The notes under the pieces are model-generated. The model did no database searches. It saw nothing but the letters and a program-made list of their open reading frames with translations, and was not told the DNA's origin. Shown piece after piece: positions 1-43,240 of a DNA stretch of 64,000 nucleotides. A program made the translations under genes and the position numbers. Each line of letters begins with the position of its first letter. The stretch's first letter is position 1. The DNA is taken from positions 62,001 to 126,000 of the forward strand of contig VWZS01003940.1 in assembly GCA_013397075.1 (NCBI GenBank), written 5' to 3'. The stretch is from Rhabdornis inornatus. Taxonomy: Eukaryota; Chordata; Aves; Passeriformes; Rhabdornithidae.

Positions 1-3000
1 AAAGGCAAAATTTGGTATGATAAATAGTGATAGTGAAGGATATTGAAGTGTCTAATCCAAGTAGTGTCCTGCATAGGTAGCAATGTTTCAGAGGCATTAC
101 ACTTGTTGAAACCTAAGTTATAAGGTACATCTGGCTGCTTTAGGCAGGAGAAACTCAGCTGTACGATTAGCTGTACTGCATTTGTGCTGATTATTTGCTT
201 GTAGAAGTGACCTGTAGCAGAAGCCCTAAGAAGGGTATTCAGTGGGGCTGGAAAACATTAAAACTTTCCACCAAAACATGCTGACTTTGGACTAGAACTA
301 AGAGAGGGAGCACAAGCAGTTTTCTCCTCTTACTACAGAAAGCAATTGAAGATAAGCTGGAGAAGTAAGCTTGGGTTTATGCACAAATTTGATCTTGGGG
401 CTCTGTTTTCTCAAGGTTGCCAGTTCTTTGAGCCATTCACGAAGATTTCACATCAGGATGACAGGATACTCCATTTCAGCAAAATGACAGATTGGGAAAT
501 TCTTCAGGCATCCATGGAATCTGCATTGCTCACCCAGGGACAAACTAGATCCTCAGCTGCATCTGAGGCCAGTTCATTGGCAATAAAAGTTTAAAGTAAA
601 ACTGGATCCTTTGGCATCTCTTTCAGAAAAAAACCAAAACAGTCCTGGCCATTATGAAAATGGGATTCCCATAAAGTGCTAAGACCACCTCCTTCCATGG
701 ATACTGAAAGACTTATTTATATTAAGGAACACAGCACTTACTACTGAAACCAAACCCTGGAACACAGGCTAAAGCCTTCAGATTGTTACCAATAATCCTT
801 AGATACGCCATTTTTAAACCTGTCCTATATAGAAACTTAGAGATTAGCACATGAAAAAGAGGATTTACAAGGATAAAGATGACATTTACTGTCACCCCAT
901 GCTGTCATTTGAAAGGCATGAGCAACATGGGAGAATCTTGCAATGCACTACCAGAAAGGATTTAGAAAACATATCTTTTCTCTGAAGAGTAACTCAAAAA
1001 CCCTGTAAAAACAATTACCACTGTGTAACATCTCAGTACTGCCCATTATCAAATTATTACAATAAAATAAATTTTTTATAATATTATAATAAAAATGGGA
1101 GGGTAGTTCTTGTTGCTCCTCGTTCTCTACACATCTGTGTGTTAGAGATAGCTATCTTCTTTTGATCCTCTGCTCATAGTATGAAACAACAGTAATATGT
1201 TTTATTATTATAAGCATAATTCCTCTTGGTTGATGCAGACTGCTGTCCCATTGTCCTTTATAATAATCCACAGGTAGAATAGAGAATAGAGACTAGTCTT
1301 CAAGACAGAAACATAACTTAGCAGTAATTGGTCTTCTTTAGGATGCACAGACTGTAAATAAAGCCATTCTGAGGGTACACCCACACCTTATCCCTCCAGA
1401 CTGCAGAGATTTTTCCTTTGCAGTAATTATTGATGATGTATTCACACTGTTGTCATCACCTTTGACACAACAGTATAAAACTCCCCATATCATGCCATAA
1501 ATTGTTTAAATGATCGGCCACACAGACATGGTCTAAAACATTGAAGCAAACCCTGCTAATAGAGCTCATAGAGCTAATAGAGCTTCTTTCCTTTTTAACT
1601 TTCAAATTAATATCCACATTTGCTCACCCTGTGTGACTTCATAAAATTAACTGACACAAATTTTCTACCAGAGGTTCTTGACTTTACTAAGTGCTGTGGC
1701 AGCTCTCGAGGCAGCCTACCAGAGATGGCACAGTGCCTGGGGAAAGAGTGGTGGTTATACTGTGGGCAAGTAACTCAACAGTCTCACAGAAGCTGTACAC
1801 TCAGTGGGAAGTATCAATTCCTAAGTTTTATAGCAAATACTGATAACCTACCATCCATCTAGATAACTGCTGGATCTGTCAGAGATGTACACAGTCTGTA
1901 TATTCTGAGATAGCCTCGACTACAAATATAAAGGGAGCTCTTTTGCTATTAAAGGTACAAAATAAAGCATGTTTCTTAGAAGCCCAAGGGCAGGTGAAGG
2001 AAAGCATAAACAAGTAAGTGATGTTAAAGACACTACCTTCAGCAAAAATGATGGCTGCATGTTGGATCCCAGAAATCTGGGGGTTTTGAGCTTTCAGTGC
2101 TTTCTGGCACAGACCCCCTGGAAAACATTGCTTTTGACCTGAGGCTTGGAGATGGCTTCTAAATATGAGTGATGAAGTAAAAATCATGAGTGTGTAGTGA
2201 ATTAGAAGCGTGTGCTTTCACAGCGTGATGGGTTTTAAATTTGGGGTTTTTATAGCATACTAATAGGTATGGGACAACATGTAGGTTTTTGGGTGTTGTC
2301 TCTTTCTTTGTTCATCTTTCTTCTTCTTCCTTCTTCTTCATGGTTTTCAGGTAGTAGTTTCTGGTTGGTCAGTTAGTGTCACTCTAAGGGTCATGAGAAT
2401 CTAGTTATTGGGTCAAAAGTATAAATAATATAGGTGTTAATTCTCTATTGGACTGTTTAGCCTTAAAAGACCTTGTAGCAGCTGCATCCTCGGCCATTTT
2501 TTCCTCATTCTAGCAGGTAGCTGAAGTGCTGTCATACTTTCGGTACTTTCTGGTAAGATATAATAAACATCCAAGCCTGAACATGAGAAAAACTGTTTCT
2601 ATCATGTTTCTGTTAATCCTGGCTCCAAGCAGAAACAGACGAGACTAGTGACAAACCACTAATTAAGTGGTGCAAAGCCCCCACACCTCTGTTACAGCTG
2701 CATCTTAAGAGCTGGCCTATATTTGAAGAGTAAGGTCAAAGAAGGAATCACAGGGGTATGGATTTCTCTGATTTTCTAAAACAGAGAAGATAACAACAAA
2801 AAATGCCATTTTTTTCTGGAGAAGGAGATTCCATGAGAACATGAAACACCAAATTAAAATTCCTGTAAGTGACTTGCCTGGCAGAGGGAAAGATCTTGAT
2901 AAGCACAGCTCAAGGCTGTGATGGATGGTAAACAGACTTCATTAAGGGTAAAAAACATGCAACAAAAGACCGGACTGCTTCAGTTTGTGCAGGTAACTGG

Positions 3001-5882
3001 GAACAGACTGGACTGATGGGAAGGAAGGCCAACAAAAACATGAACACAAAAATCTAATCTAGTTAATAATTTACATTCCGTTCCATTACTTATAAGGCAC
3101 AAGAGAAACAGGAGTGCTGAAAGAGTGAGTCTTCCTCCATCTGCAGCATGGAGAGAAGCATTTCTAGCCTCAGATGAGCCAAACAGCCCACATTCCACAG
3201 TAACAGGTAGACAAGTAGCAGCAGAAGTCTCTTTGAGAAAGGGAGAAAGTCTTGATATTAAAATTCTGCATCCTTCATCCCACCTTACCTTCACTGAAAC
3301 TGGGGACATGGGCCTGGAGGATATGCTTAATCTACACTATCAGGGGACTGTCCAAAAGGCAGCCTGATAGTTCAACTACTCTCATGAAAGTGTTGAAGAC
3401 ACATGAATGAGTGTTCAAGGCAGAGGAAAATTAGCACTGTGGGACACAAACTGATACATCAATCTGCTTGTGATAGATCCACTGATAGAGCTCAGACATT
3501 TTTTGGGGGAGGAACTGGCAGATAAACTACTAATAAATGAATATAGTTCTCTGTGACATTCTGCCAAGGGCTAATTAAATACTGGAAGAGAGAAAGGAAA
3601 CCTACACACACTGTTTCCATGTTGTCAACTTTAAAAATGAGTAGTTTAGTGGTCAAGTCCTCATTTGAGTGAACAACTTTAGATACAGAAAGCCTTTCCT
3701 GCAGTTCAGATAATGTGGAACTCCATGATACAGATGTGAAGCTTCCAGTCCTTTGGCCAGTCCCTGTTTAATCCTGTTGCCCAAATGGACAGTCAAACTA
3801 AGGGAACACATCTAATGCCACTTCCTAGAAAGGTGGAAAAATGTAAGCGTCATCCCCCAGTGGAAACTTTCTTCTTCCACCACAAGAGAAAGTTCTCACA
3901 CTTCAAGGAATAGCAATGCTGATGTAGGGACTTTGTCTGTGCTGTAATTCCTGACTCTTAGATTGAAAAGTCCTGCTTCATTTTAGCATCATGGAATCGC
4001 CTCTAGGATAAGTCTTAGCACAACTGCTTCTGGCTGTGCTGAAATGAAAGCCTTTCCCTGTCAGAAGGTGACAAGCACTTCAGGCTTGGCCAATATTTGT
4101 GTTTTGCAGTTTTGCCCTCACAGATAAAAGAGGCTTCTTACACTACTAGGTAAACACCCAGATGCCCTCTCATTCTACTTTTAAAAGTATGGCAAAAGAA
4201 TCACGTAAGTGCCTTATTTTGAGGGAGTAGAAGCACCTCTTAAACAGGTGGCAAGATATAATTGAGTATAAGAGAAGACTGTTTCAAATGCGGGTACTAT
4301 AAGGAGTAAACACCCCGGAAACCTGAGCAATAAGGTCCACACAAGCCCAGTGCAACAGGACAACCACCTAAAAAAAGGAATTTAGAGTATTTTCCTAGTG
4401 GAGCAGGAGACATTAATACATTCCTTTTACTCTTCCTTAGCTTTTCAGGCTCAGAGTAAAAAATTGCTTTTTTTCAGAATGACAAAACAAGCTTTAAAAT
4501 GCAATTAAGTATTTCCTGTTGCATAAAAATGTGCCACAGTCTCTCTTTGTAAAAAAAATGTACCTCAAAATCAATACTGAAACATTTACATTTTCTAGAA
4601 TACAATAGGGTGTTAGGCTAGTTTGCCTTCCCTCTCACCCTTATGAAATCAAAGATTTGCTCCTAGATTTCATGGGCCACAATTTGCTCTCCCTAGAATC
4701 CATTGCTTTACAGGGTCTAATGGAAGAGTTTTGATCAAGTCTCAGGAATTTCCACCCATCAGCATTTTCCAAATTGCATCAGTACTGACAGAAATTTCAG
4801 ATTTTATCTTGTGAACACCTACAGGAAAATGTATTTACTATTTTATTTATTTTATTTTAATTTATTTTTACTATTTTAGTTAAGACTTTAATGATGAGTG
4901 CCTCAACCTCCCTATGGCTTTTGCCAAATCTAGGTCTGAAAACATATTAGGGCTGTTCCACAGACAGTGCAGTGGAAGATTGTGATCACCTTCTTTTTGT
5001 GCAGAACAGCTACTACTGAATTGTGAGTGGCAAATTATAAATACTGGTTAATGTTAATGCCACATGTTCATCACTAAGCTATTCATGACATGAACCAAGT
5101 TTTCAGTTTGTAACAGTTTAGTGCTTAGTGCAATGAGGTTCTGGTGTTTAACATCTGCTGCTACAATGCTACAGTTACATCCTAGTGAGCCAAATTAATC
5201 CCTGATAAAATACTACTAAATTTAACGGGATTTCAGTGCAGTAGTCAGGTCTCTCTTTGATATAAATTATGTGACAAAATTACTCAGGAATACATTTCTC
5301 AGCTTTGAATAATATTCTAGTGTGATTATTTCACATGTCTGGTGAGCAGTGAGGACACCACGAAGCATGATGGATCTTCCAGTGATCATGAATTGATAGA
5401 ATATTAATGAAATAGAAGGAAAAAATTGTAGGTATGCGGCTTTGTTTCTTAATGTCAAAATGGCAAACTTTGTCCAATTATTTTATAAAACAGCCTGAAC
5501 TAAAGGACTTAAACATGACAGACATTTTGCCAGGTTAAAAATCACTAAACATATAGTGTATATACAAAAGTTTATAAAAGTATTGTCTTGTATTGCATAT
5601 AGATTACATTATATAATTTGTATATATATATATAAAGAAATAGCATTTCTTTATTGCCTTAGTGCAAGTAGGTACATAGTGATGGCATTCCCTCATGTCA
5701 TGAAGTTAAAATGTGCAATTAATGCAGAAATCAATTAGGATGTCACACAGGAAGACAAGGTTACCTTAATGCTCAAGATTAATAGAAATGGGATATAATT
5801 CAGCTGCAATTGATGAGCAAGGTCATACGCCCCAGAATTAACAGTTATGACTATCATCATCCTTAGCTGGACAGGACAAGCT
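1..5882. other. 3' flank of FRMPD4, no gene seen
   Basis: AT-rich intergenic DNA. All ORFs are short (110 codons or fewer) with no recognisable domain. Minor features are an AT-rich patch at 1063-1095, a TTC-rich tract at about 2318-2340, a TTTTA-rich tract at about 4840-4875 and a (TA)n run at about 5621-5633. No RNA gene was recognised. Confidence 0.6.
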
Positions 5883-6235
5883 GAATCATAGGATGTTAGA
5901 GTCACAGAACAGTGTGGGTTGGAAGGGACCTTTAAAGGTCATCCTGTCCAACCCCCTGTGACAGGCAGGGACATCTTCAACTAGATGAGGTTGCTCAGAG
6001 CCCCATCCAGACTGACCTTGAATGTTTCCAGGAATGGGACACCTACCACCACTCTGGGCCATCAGTTCCATGCCTCACCATCCTCATCATAAAAAAATTT
6101 CTTCCTTGTATCTGTAGTTCAAACTCATTACCTCTTTTCATACTGCAACATACTGCTAAAAGGCTTGTCCTCATCCTTCTTATAAGGCCTTCCTTAAGTA
6201 TTGAAAGGCTGCAAAAAGGTCTCCCAAAAGCCCAG
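5883..6235 (-). mobile_element. CR1 LINE fragment, 3' end, antisense
   Basis: Begins with the reverse-complemented CR1 3' tail (tcataggatg... gtcacagaacagtgtgggttggaagggacc) and continues through the diagnostic catcctgtccaacccc and ccatccag blocks to about 6235. It is truncated at its 5' end, as most CR1 copies are. Confidence 0.9.
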
Positions 6236-6559
6236 AAGAAAGATGAGAATACTTCCTGACAAAGGATGATTGTGAGACACTAACCTAAAACATGAATACA
6301 TGTGATTCTAGGAGACTGCAGACAAATCATTTCCAGAAGCTATGCCATTGTACAAAGCTCTCATTAGGCAGCATTTAAAAGCCTGCATATAAATCTGTGT
6401 GGAAACACTACAGAAAATACATTCATATGGTACCACATGGGGATATCCAAAGTCCTGGGGGAAGGAGAAACTGCCTTCTAAGAGATGCCTCAGAGACAGA
6501 GGCCTTGGATAGATGATCCTATTTATCAAAATTGACACAAGAGCATGGTGGTGGTTTAT

Positions 6560-7030
6560 GAAATCACACCATGGTGTCCAGTCAAGGGTGACCATGCTGG
6601 TCAGGGACTGCAGCACATGATATATGAGGAAAGACTGAAGAAACTGCTTTTACTCAGTCTGGAGGAGAGAAGGCTTAGGGGAGACTTCATTTCAGCCTAC
6701 AGCTGCCTGATGAAAGGATAGAGAGAGGACAGAGCCTGACTCTTCTGAAGGATGTACAGCGATACAATGGAAGGCAAATGGATATTGTTGGAACATAGAA
6801 AATTCTGATTAGACCCAAAGAATTTTTGCATTTTTCAGCCTTAAATACTGTAAAATATTGGAACTGGTGCCCAGAGAAATTGTGGGACATCTATCCTTGG
6901 AGGGTGTCCAATAAACACTTTAAACAGTCCTGAGCAACCTGATCTGATTAGACCTGTGCAGGGGTTGAACTAGATGAACTTCAGAGGAGGACCATTTAGA
7001 TTTACAATCCAAATTATTCTGTGATTCTCT
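6560..7030 (+). mobile_element. Diverged CR1 LINE fragment, sense
   Basis: Contains decayed versions of the CR1 3' blocks in sense order: a variant of ggaaagactgagagaa, ctggaggagagaaggct, gagcaacctgatctgat, and gggttgaactagatgaactt, followed by attattctgtgattct. It is older than the antisense copy at 5883. The two lie close together in opposite orientation. The unit may extend left to about 6250, where I recognise less. Confidence 0.75.
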
Positions 7031-8116
7031 GAAAATGCATTAAAAAGGAGAGGACATACAGCCGTGAACTTGTTAAACACACACACACACACAAAAGAAA
7101 AAAAAAAGAGAGCAGAGACAATAGTTAACTTTAAGGAGCAAAATGAACATGTTTACAATAAGAAAAGTTCTTGTACAGTAAGAAGAACAAAAATCTACTT
7201 ACCTTTGAAATAAAATTACATCAATTGAAAAGAAGTGGAAAGAAAAGAACTGGACTCAACGTGCTAAAAGTGACACATTCCTATCTATGTCAATACTTGG
7301 TTGTGACAATCTAAATTTATTTTTGAAACTTAGTATTTCTAAATCACTGTTGACACTTTTAGAAACTCAGAAAACCATCAAGGAATAGATACCAATGTAA
7401 CAGTTTAGCTTGGTTTTTTTCCCCAGTATGTAATATTCAAATCCCATAGTATTTGCAGCACCAGAGCAGCACTCACAGCTCCACTCTGGGCTGCCAGAAC
7501 AGGAGCACTGAGTTTGAGCACCACACAGGACAAGCTGTTGTCACCCTCCAACAGTGAAAGTCAGTCTGCAGCGTATCTCTGAGCTGCCCTCCAAAGTGGG
7601 TCTGTGTACTGAGTGAATTGGTCTCAGAAATCAGATTTTTCTACGACGGACAACAGATTAAGCTTCTGGTACTGTGTTTCTGAAAATGTGTCTCTGCAGT
7701 TAGAAGGAAAGGCATGTCTTTGTTTTATGAAGTGAAGTGCAAGAAAGTAGTTCCTCAATTTTGTTGGTTTAGTCATTCTAGTTCACACAGATTCATGTGT
7801 GTTTCAACTGAAAAGGTAAGTTTTCAAAACAAGAGCAGTAATACCCTTTGCACATGGTGTTATGAGAAACAGGTGAAAATTACCTACATCAGTTTGGAGA
7901 ATGGAGGTTGCTGCTCCTTGGACACTAAGTTCACCAGACACTCTTTGTGAAAGCCTATTTGCCAGCCACAACTGAGAGCTGTTGCTTTGGCTGCCTCTCA
8001 AACACAAGGCTACAAAATGTTTTCCAGAAAGGTTCAGATGGAAGAGATAATTCACAAATTGCCTTTGTCATCACTCAAGAGAAGAACTGTCTCTAGCTGG
8101 AAATATTTCAGAGATA
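7031..8116. other. 3' flanking DNA, no gene seen
   Basis: Apart from the AC microsatellite, no element is recognised. Short ORFs on both strands around 7714-8055 overlap each other and have no domain. Confidence 0.5.
7077..7093. repeat. (AC)n microsatellite
   Basis: Seventeen bases of uninterrupted AC dinucleotide, followed by an A-rich run. Confidence 0.9.
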
Positions 8117-9118
8117 TTTATTGTATTCTGAAAATTTCATTTTATTTCTAACTTATTTACAGTTAAACATTCAGAATCATAAAATATGAAGTATAAAATA
8201 TTTAACAAAATAGATGCAGTCCGTGTTGTTCAGGTGCACCATAAATATATGATGAAACAGTAAACAGCATAGGAATTTTCTGATGGTCCTCTCTGTCATT
8301 TACCAGGAAAAAGGGTGTGTAGACCTGCCTAATACATTCTGGTCTGACCATTATGGCATCAATCTTTCATTTCAGAGAACACCACCATCACTCTGGTTTC
8401 TGTGTCCTCAGTCCTCCACAGTTACCTTCACTGTCTAAAATGCCAGCACTAAAGTTCAAAACACCAGATCCCCTCTGAAGTTGGTATATTCATATATTCA
8501 ATAGTTTTGGTTTTTTTTTAAGTACAGAATTTCCTAGAAAAGAAGAATCAGGTAATTCAGTCCATATGAACAAAAGAGTCATTTATTATATATATACTCT
8601 CTAGTAAGTTATAATAGTCTCTTGGATTTTAAATGTCTTTTTGCTATTTTCAATGCTTAAAAATTATAATTTTAAAACATTAAATATTGTGTTATATACA
8701 TTATGATTTAATTAATCTAAACATGGAGCATTCTCCAAGTGAAAACTTGGATGAAACAGAAAACAATTTCATTGACATAACAGGCTTTAGAAATTCACTT
8801 CATACAACCATAAATTTGACTATATGAAAAATAGCCAAACATCAATTTGCTCCTATAGGGATTTTTTCTGTTTGTTTTTCTGATCTTGGGGAGAGGGTTT
8901 TTTGGCTGTTGTTTTTGTATAAACCGAAGAACAGATCTAGTCATTACTTCTGTCAATGTTCAGTATTGTAACTTTTTTTAATCTCATACCTATTTTATAT
9001 AAAATAACAAAATATACAGAGAAAGCTGAGTTTGTTACATTAGTTCATACACATACAGTAAATAAAATTTTTTTATGTATGGCTTTGCAAAGGTAGATTA
9101 TGAAGTGACTTTTGTATT
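8117..9118 (-). other. FRMPD4: Probable FRMPD4 3'UTR with candidate poly(A) signals
   Basis: Downstream of the TAA at 9119 the sequence is AT-rich and non-coding. AATAAA on the minus strand occurs at 8587-8582 (nearest, giving a 3'UTR of about 0.55 kb), at 8146-8141 and at 8122-8117. An ATTAAA variant lies at 8711-8706. Which signal is used cannot be told from sequence. In the short isoform the UTR would also include the whole 10470-9119 stretch. Confidence 0.5.
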
Positions 9119-39382
<30,264 letters not shown>

Positions 39383-42300
39383 CTATAAAAAGAAAAAAAA
39401 AGGTAAAATCAAGTAAAGAGTCACTTTTACTTACTATTGATAACCAGGTTTTCTTTTTAATGGAGAAAACTGCAGTAATATGGAAGAATATTTATTACAA
39501 TGACATAGCAGAGTAGTATAGAGATTAATAATATGCCAAAATAACAATAGATATTAAGAAATAAGTTTTTTCCAATCTAACAAATTGAATTGGCCTAACT
39601 TTTCAGTTTATGCTACAAACTTTTTGGTTCATCAGAGAAACCTGCATACTGCAATAATGGTTTTCTGTAGTAAGAATGAAATAACCTTTGATTAATTGTA
39701 TTAGTTCAGCATCTGTAGTCTACAAATTTCTTTGACCTACTTTACAAATGCAAGTCACTTTTATACCATCTAGCTCTTGTATACTTCAAGCCAAATCTGT
39801 TTGAAGACAGCAGGTTTGTTTTTTTTTTTCAAAACAATAATGAGGACAAAATTTAGCCTCCATTTATTCTCTAGGTCACCTTTTTAAATGGGTGGGAAAA
39901 TACTAATATCTGGTGAATTCTCCCATTAGAATTTCTAGATTTTTACAGGATTGCTAAAGAAAGGTTTTTCTTTCAATTTAAACAGTTCTTCTTTACAATG
40001 AAACTAGTAAATGGAAAACATATGAAAAGCTCTAAAAATCCACGAATTATTTATAGGATAAAGAGAAGAAATTATTACGAATCTTGATGTGACCGAGTGG
40101 TCTAGACAAATAATACATATATTTTAACTCCTGGTGGGTGATTGGGGGTGGTGGATAACCGTGGAAAAGTAAAGTCGAAGAAGGAGGAAGAAAAGACAAT
40201 CACAGTTAATCTCTCTTGTATTATCTTTTGATCAGATGGTTGCAGTGGGTGTTATTAACTAAGAAAAGGTCAGTTGCCATTTTGTTGAGATAGAATTAAA
40301 TTTCTCTTGGATTTACTGCTTTCAAACACAAATTGTTTATTTATGTGATTTACTACCTGGCTAAATTGACATGGAATTGATTTTGCATGCCTGACCTATT
40401 GAGCAGAACTAACTAAAAAAATCATACTGTATTGGTCTTATATAGGGTCACCTTATAGGCAAAATGATACCTCTAATATGCAACTTAAAAAGCCAAAAGG
40501 CAATAAAAAGATGGAGGAGAGATTGAAGGCCTAGTCAGAAAACAGGTTTGGAAAGCCAGTCTATAGTTGCTGAAGCAAATACATTACTGAATGCCAATAG
40601 GGATTAAAAATTTTAGTTTTGTCAAAGCCACCAGTCACGTAAGGGGCAAAGTCTAATCTAATATCATGTAACTAAAGAAAAATTAGTTAGAGCTTCAATT
40701 TTTACTTCTTTTATTAGTATCATTACCACATTTTTTTGAATCTACAAATGCATGTTAAGAAAGGTAACTTATTTCAAGAATCTCATCATCTCTGTGCTAT
40801 CCACATCTATCCAGTTATGATTGCTATATTAACCTAGGCAGGTTAGTAGACAGAAAGGCTCACAGTTGTTAGTTTGGGATAAACTGGAGCTCTGGGATAA
40901 CTGCACCATGACTAACTGATCTTTTCAATTACTTTGAGCTCACTACTTTATGCTTCTCATGCTGCGTATGATTACCACTACCACTGCCTCCTGCAGTCCA
41001 GCGACATTAGAGAGTCATCTTTAAAAATGAAAATCACCTTCTCCTGAAAATGTTTTTCAGGTCTTCATTATTCTTGGATTAAACCTGTCCAGGTGTCAGG
41101 CTAGGCAAGATTCATCCTAGATTAGCAAGTGCTTTTTTTTAAACCAAAAGATTAAACGATATATTTTGTGGACAAGACTTTCTTGCAGGATAAACACTTG
41201 CATTGGAAGGATGCTAGACTCTGCACCATACATTCAACATTTGAGGCTTTAATAAGGCCCTCTGGAGTATCTGGACACAATTGTGTTACACATTCAAAAA
41301 GTTGGTGTCAAGCACTACACACAAATCCCTCCTCATCGAGTAAACACTTTGTATAAAACTCATGCTACCTACAAAACACAGCAGAGTCACAAAAGAAGTA
41401 AGTATTTAATCATCAGCTTTTTTGATCTGCAGTACTCAGTCATGACTCCACCGCTCGTTTGAAAACTTACTCAACTGATGGTAACAAAACTCTGCAGGAC
41501 AGCTCATCTTCTTTACTTCCAGTATGGGTAGCATAACCTATGGATCTATATGACAAACCTTGCACAGCACTGGAGACTGCCAATTGTACTCTGCATTGTA
41601 TATGTCACAAGAATGGAGAAACAATGGAATCACTGACTGTGTGAACTCTGCATTTTGTAATTTAAACGTATGTGGAGAAACTTATCTTCCCATGTGACAG
41701 TAGAACATACAGACAGTTAAGTTTACAGAAACATGGTACATCATCACACTGAAACATGAGCTGTGTCTTTTAAACAACACCTGAAACACAGTGGCAAAGG
41801 CTAAAAAAACACAATTGCAGTCTTAGTTTCACCCTGAAATGTCTTTGCTTATTTAAAATGTGACTAAACTAAGAAAAAAAAAAAAGAAAAAAATTTTTAA
41901 AAAGAAAAAGAAGGCATATGTTACAGTTATTATATTATTACCTCTCAACCTCACTTAACAACTACCCAATTATTTCTGTGCTATTTTCGAGTCACTCAAG
42001 ACCAAACATCTGCAATATCACCTTAGAAAACAAGCTGCTAACTTTTTCAGTGTTCTGCCATCTGACTGGCTAACACCAACATCACAACAAAGTATCTTCA
42101 TGTTTCTTTCATTTCCTGACATTAGAATCAAATAATGATAACAAGGCTAAAATCTGAAAACTCTGATGGGAATTTGTGATTCATCTCTCTGTCCTTCTCC
42201 GTGTCCTGCATGGTGATGATATTTGTCCATTCTCACTTCTCCTCACAGCTACTTATGCTGCAACAAGGAGAGAATATAGATGGTTTGAGAATCAAATTAT

Positions 42301-43172
42301 GTCTATTATAAAGGTTAAAGTTGCATTACTAAGTATCAGGCATCTCGAGCTACGTGAGGCATTAACATTCAGCTACAATGCCAGCCTCTGTGAACTTGAG
42401 GCTGGAAATCACTGCTTCTCTTCTGCTTCTTGGTAGCTGGAAGAGAGGAAGGGCAAAGGCAGATGAGGAACATGGGGGAATCCCAGAATCTGAGCCAAAC
42501 AAGCTGGTCTGTTATTCATATGAATCCTACTGCAAATATAGCATATAAATAGATAAAGTGTATATATATTGCTCTTAAGAAGGAAGAATGAAAAATTGTT
42601 TATGCTAATTTTAAAGCTTTTAGCAATTTTACATACTAGAGGAGTACTTGGTTTCTTTCCCACTGAAGATTAACAAATAAAGGATTAATTAAAGCAATAA
42701 TAAATAATATAATTTCCAGGAAATACAATTCAGAAAAATCTTCTAACTGTGACTTAGCTAGTTCATTCACAATGAACATTAAATTCTGAAATTCGTGTTT
42801 TGAAATACTTTTTGTCTGCTATTTTAGAATCATCTGTTTCAATTTGGGTCTCACTATTGATGAGAAAGGTCTGAATTCCGCAATTGTGGAATTTGATGCC
42901 ATGATCTGCAGTATGTTAACACTACATTTTTTAAGTAAGGAAATGGAAATCAATGGGTCAAATGCTAACCACAAAATGTAACAGGTTACCTCAAATGCTC
43001 TATTCAAAGCTAAGGAAAGGTGGAAATGATCTTCAAATTCTAGCATCTAAGCTAGAGAAAAATCTTTCAATGGTTGAATGTCTTTCAATATTATGAATGT
43101 TAACACAGTGTTAATGAGCAAAGAGTTTGCAAAGTCACTCTACTGTAGTACATTTTAAATAATTTATTATAA

Positions 43173-43240
43173 TGAATCACAGAATCAGAGAAAGTTTTGG
43201 GTTGGAAGGCACCTTAAAATAATTTAGTTCCAACTAAGGA
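43173..43240 (-). mobile_element. Short CR1 3' fragment, antisense
   Basis: gaatcacagaatcagagaaa, then gggttggaaggcaccttaaaa and tagttccaac, form the reverse-complemented CR1 3' tail. Only about 70 bp remain. Confidence 0.8.
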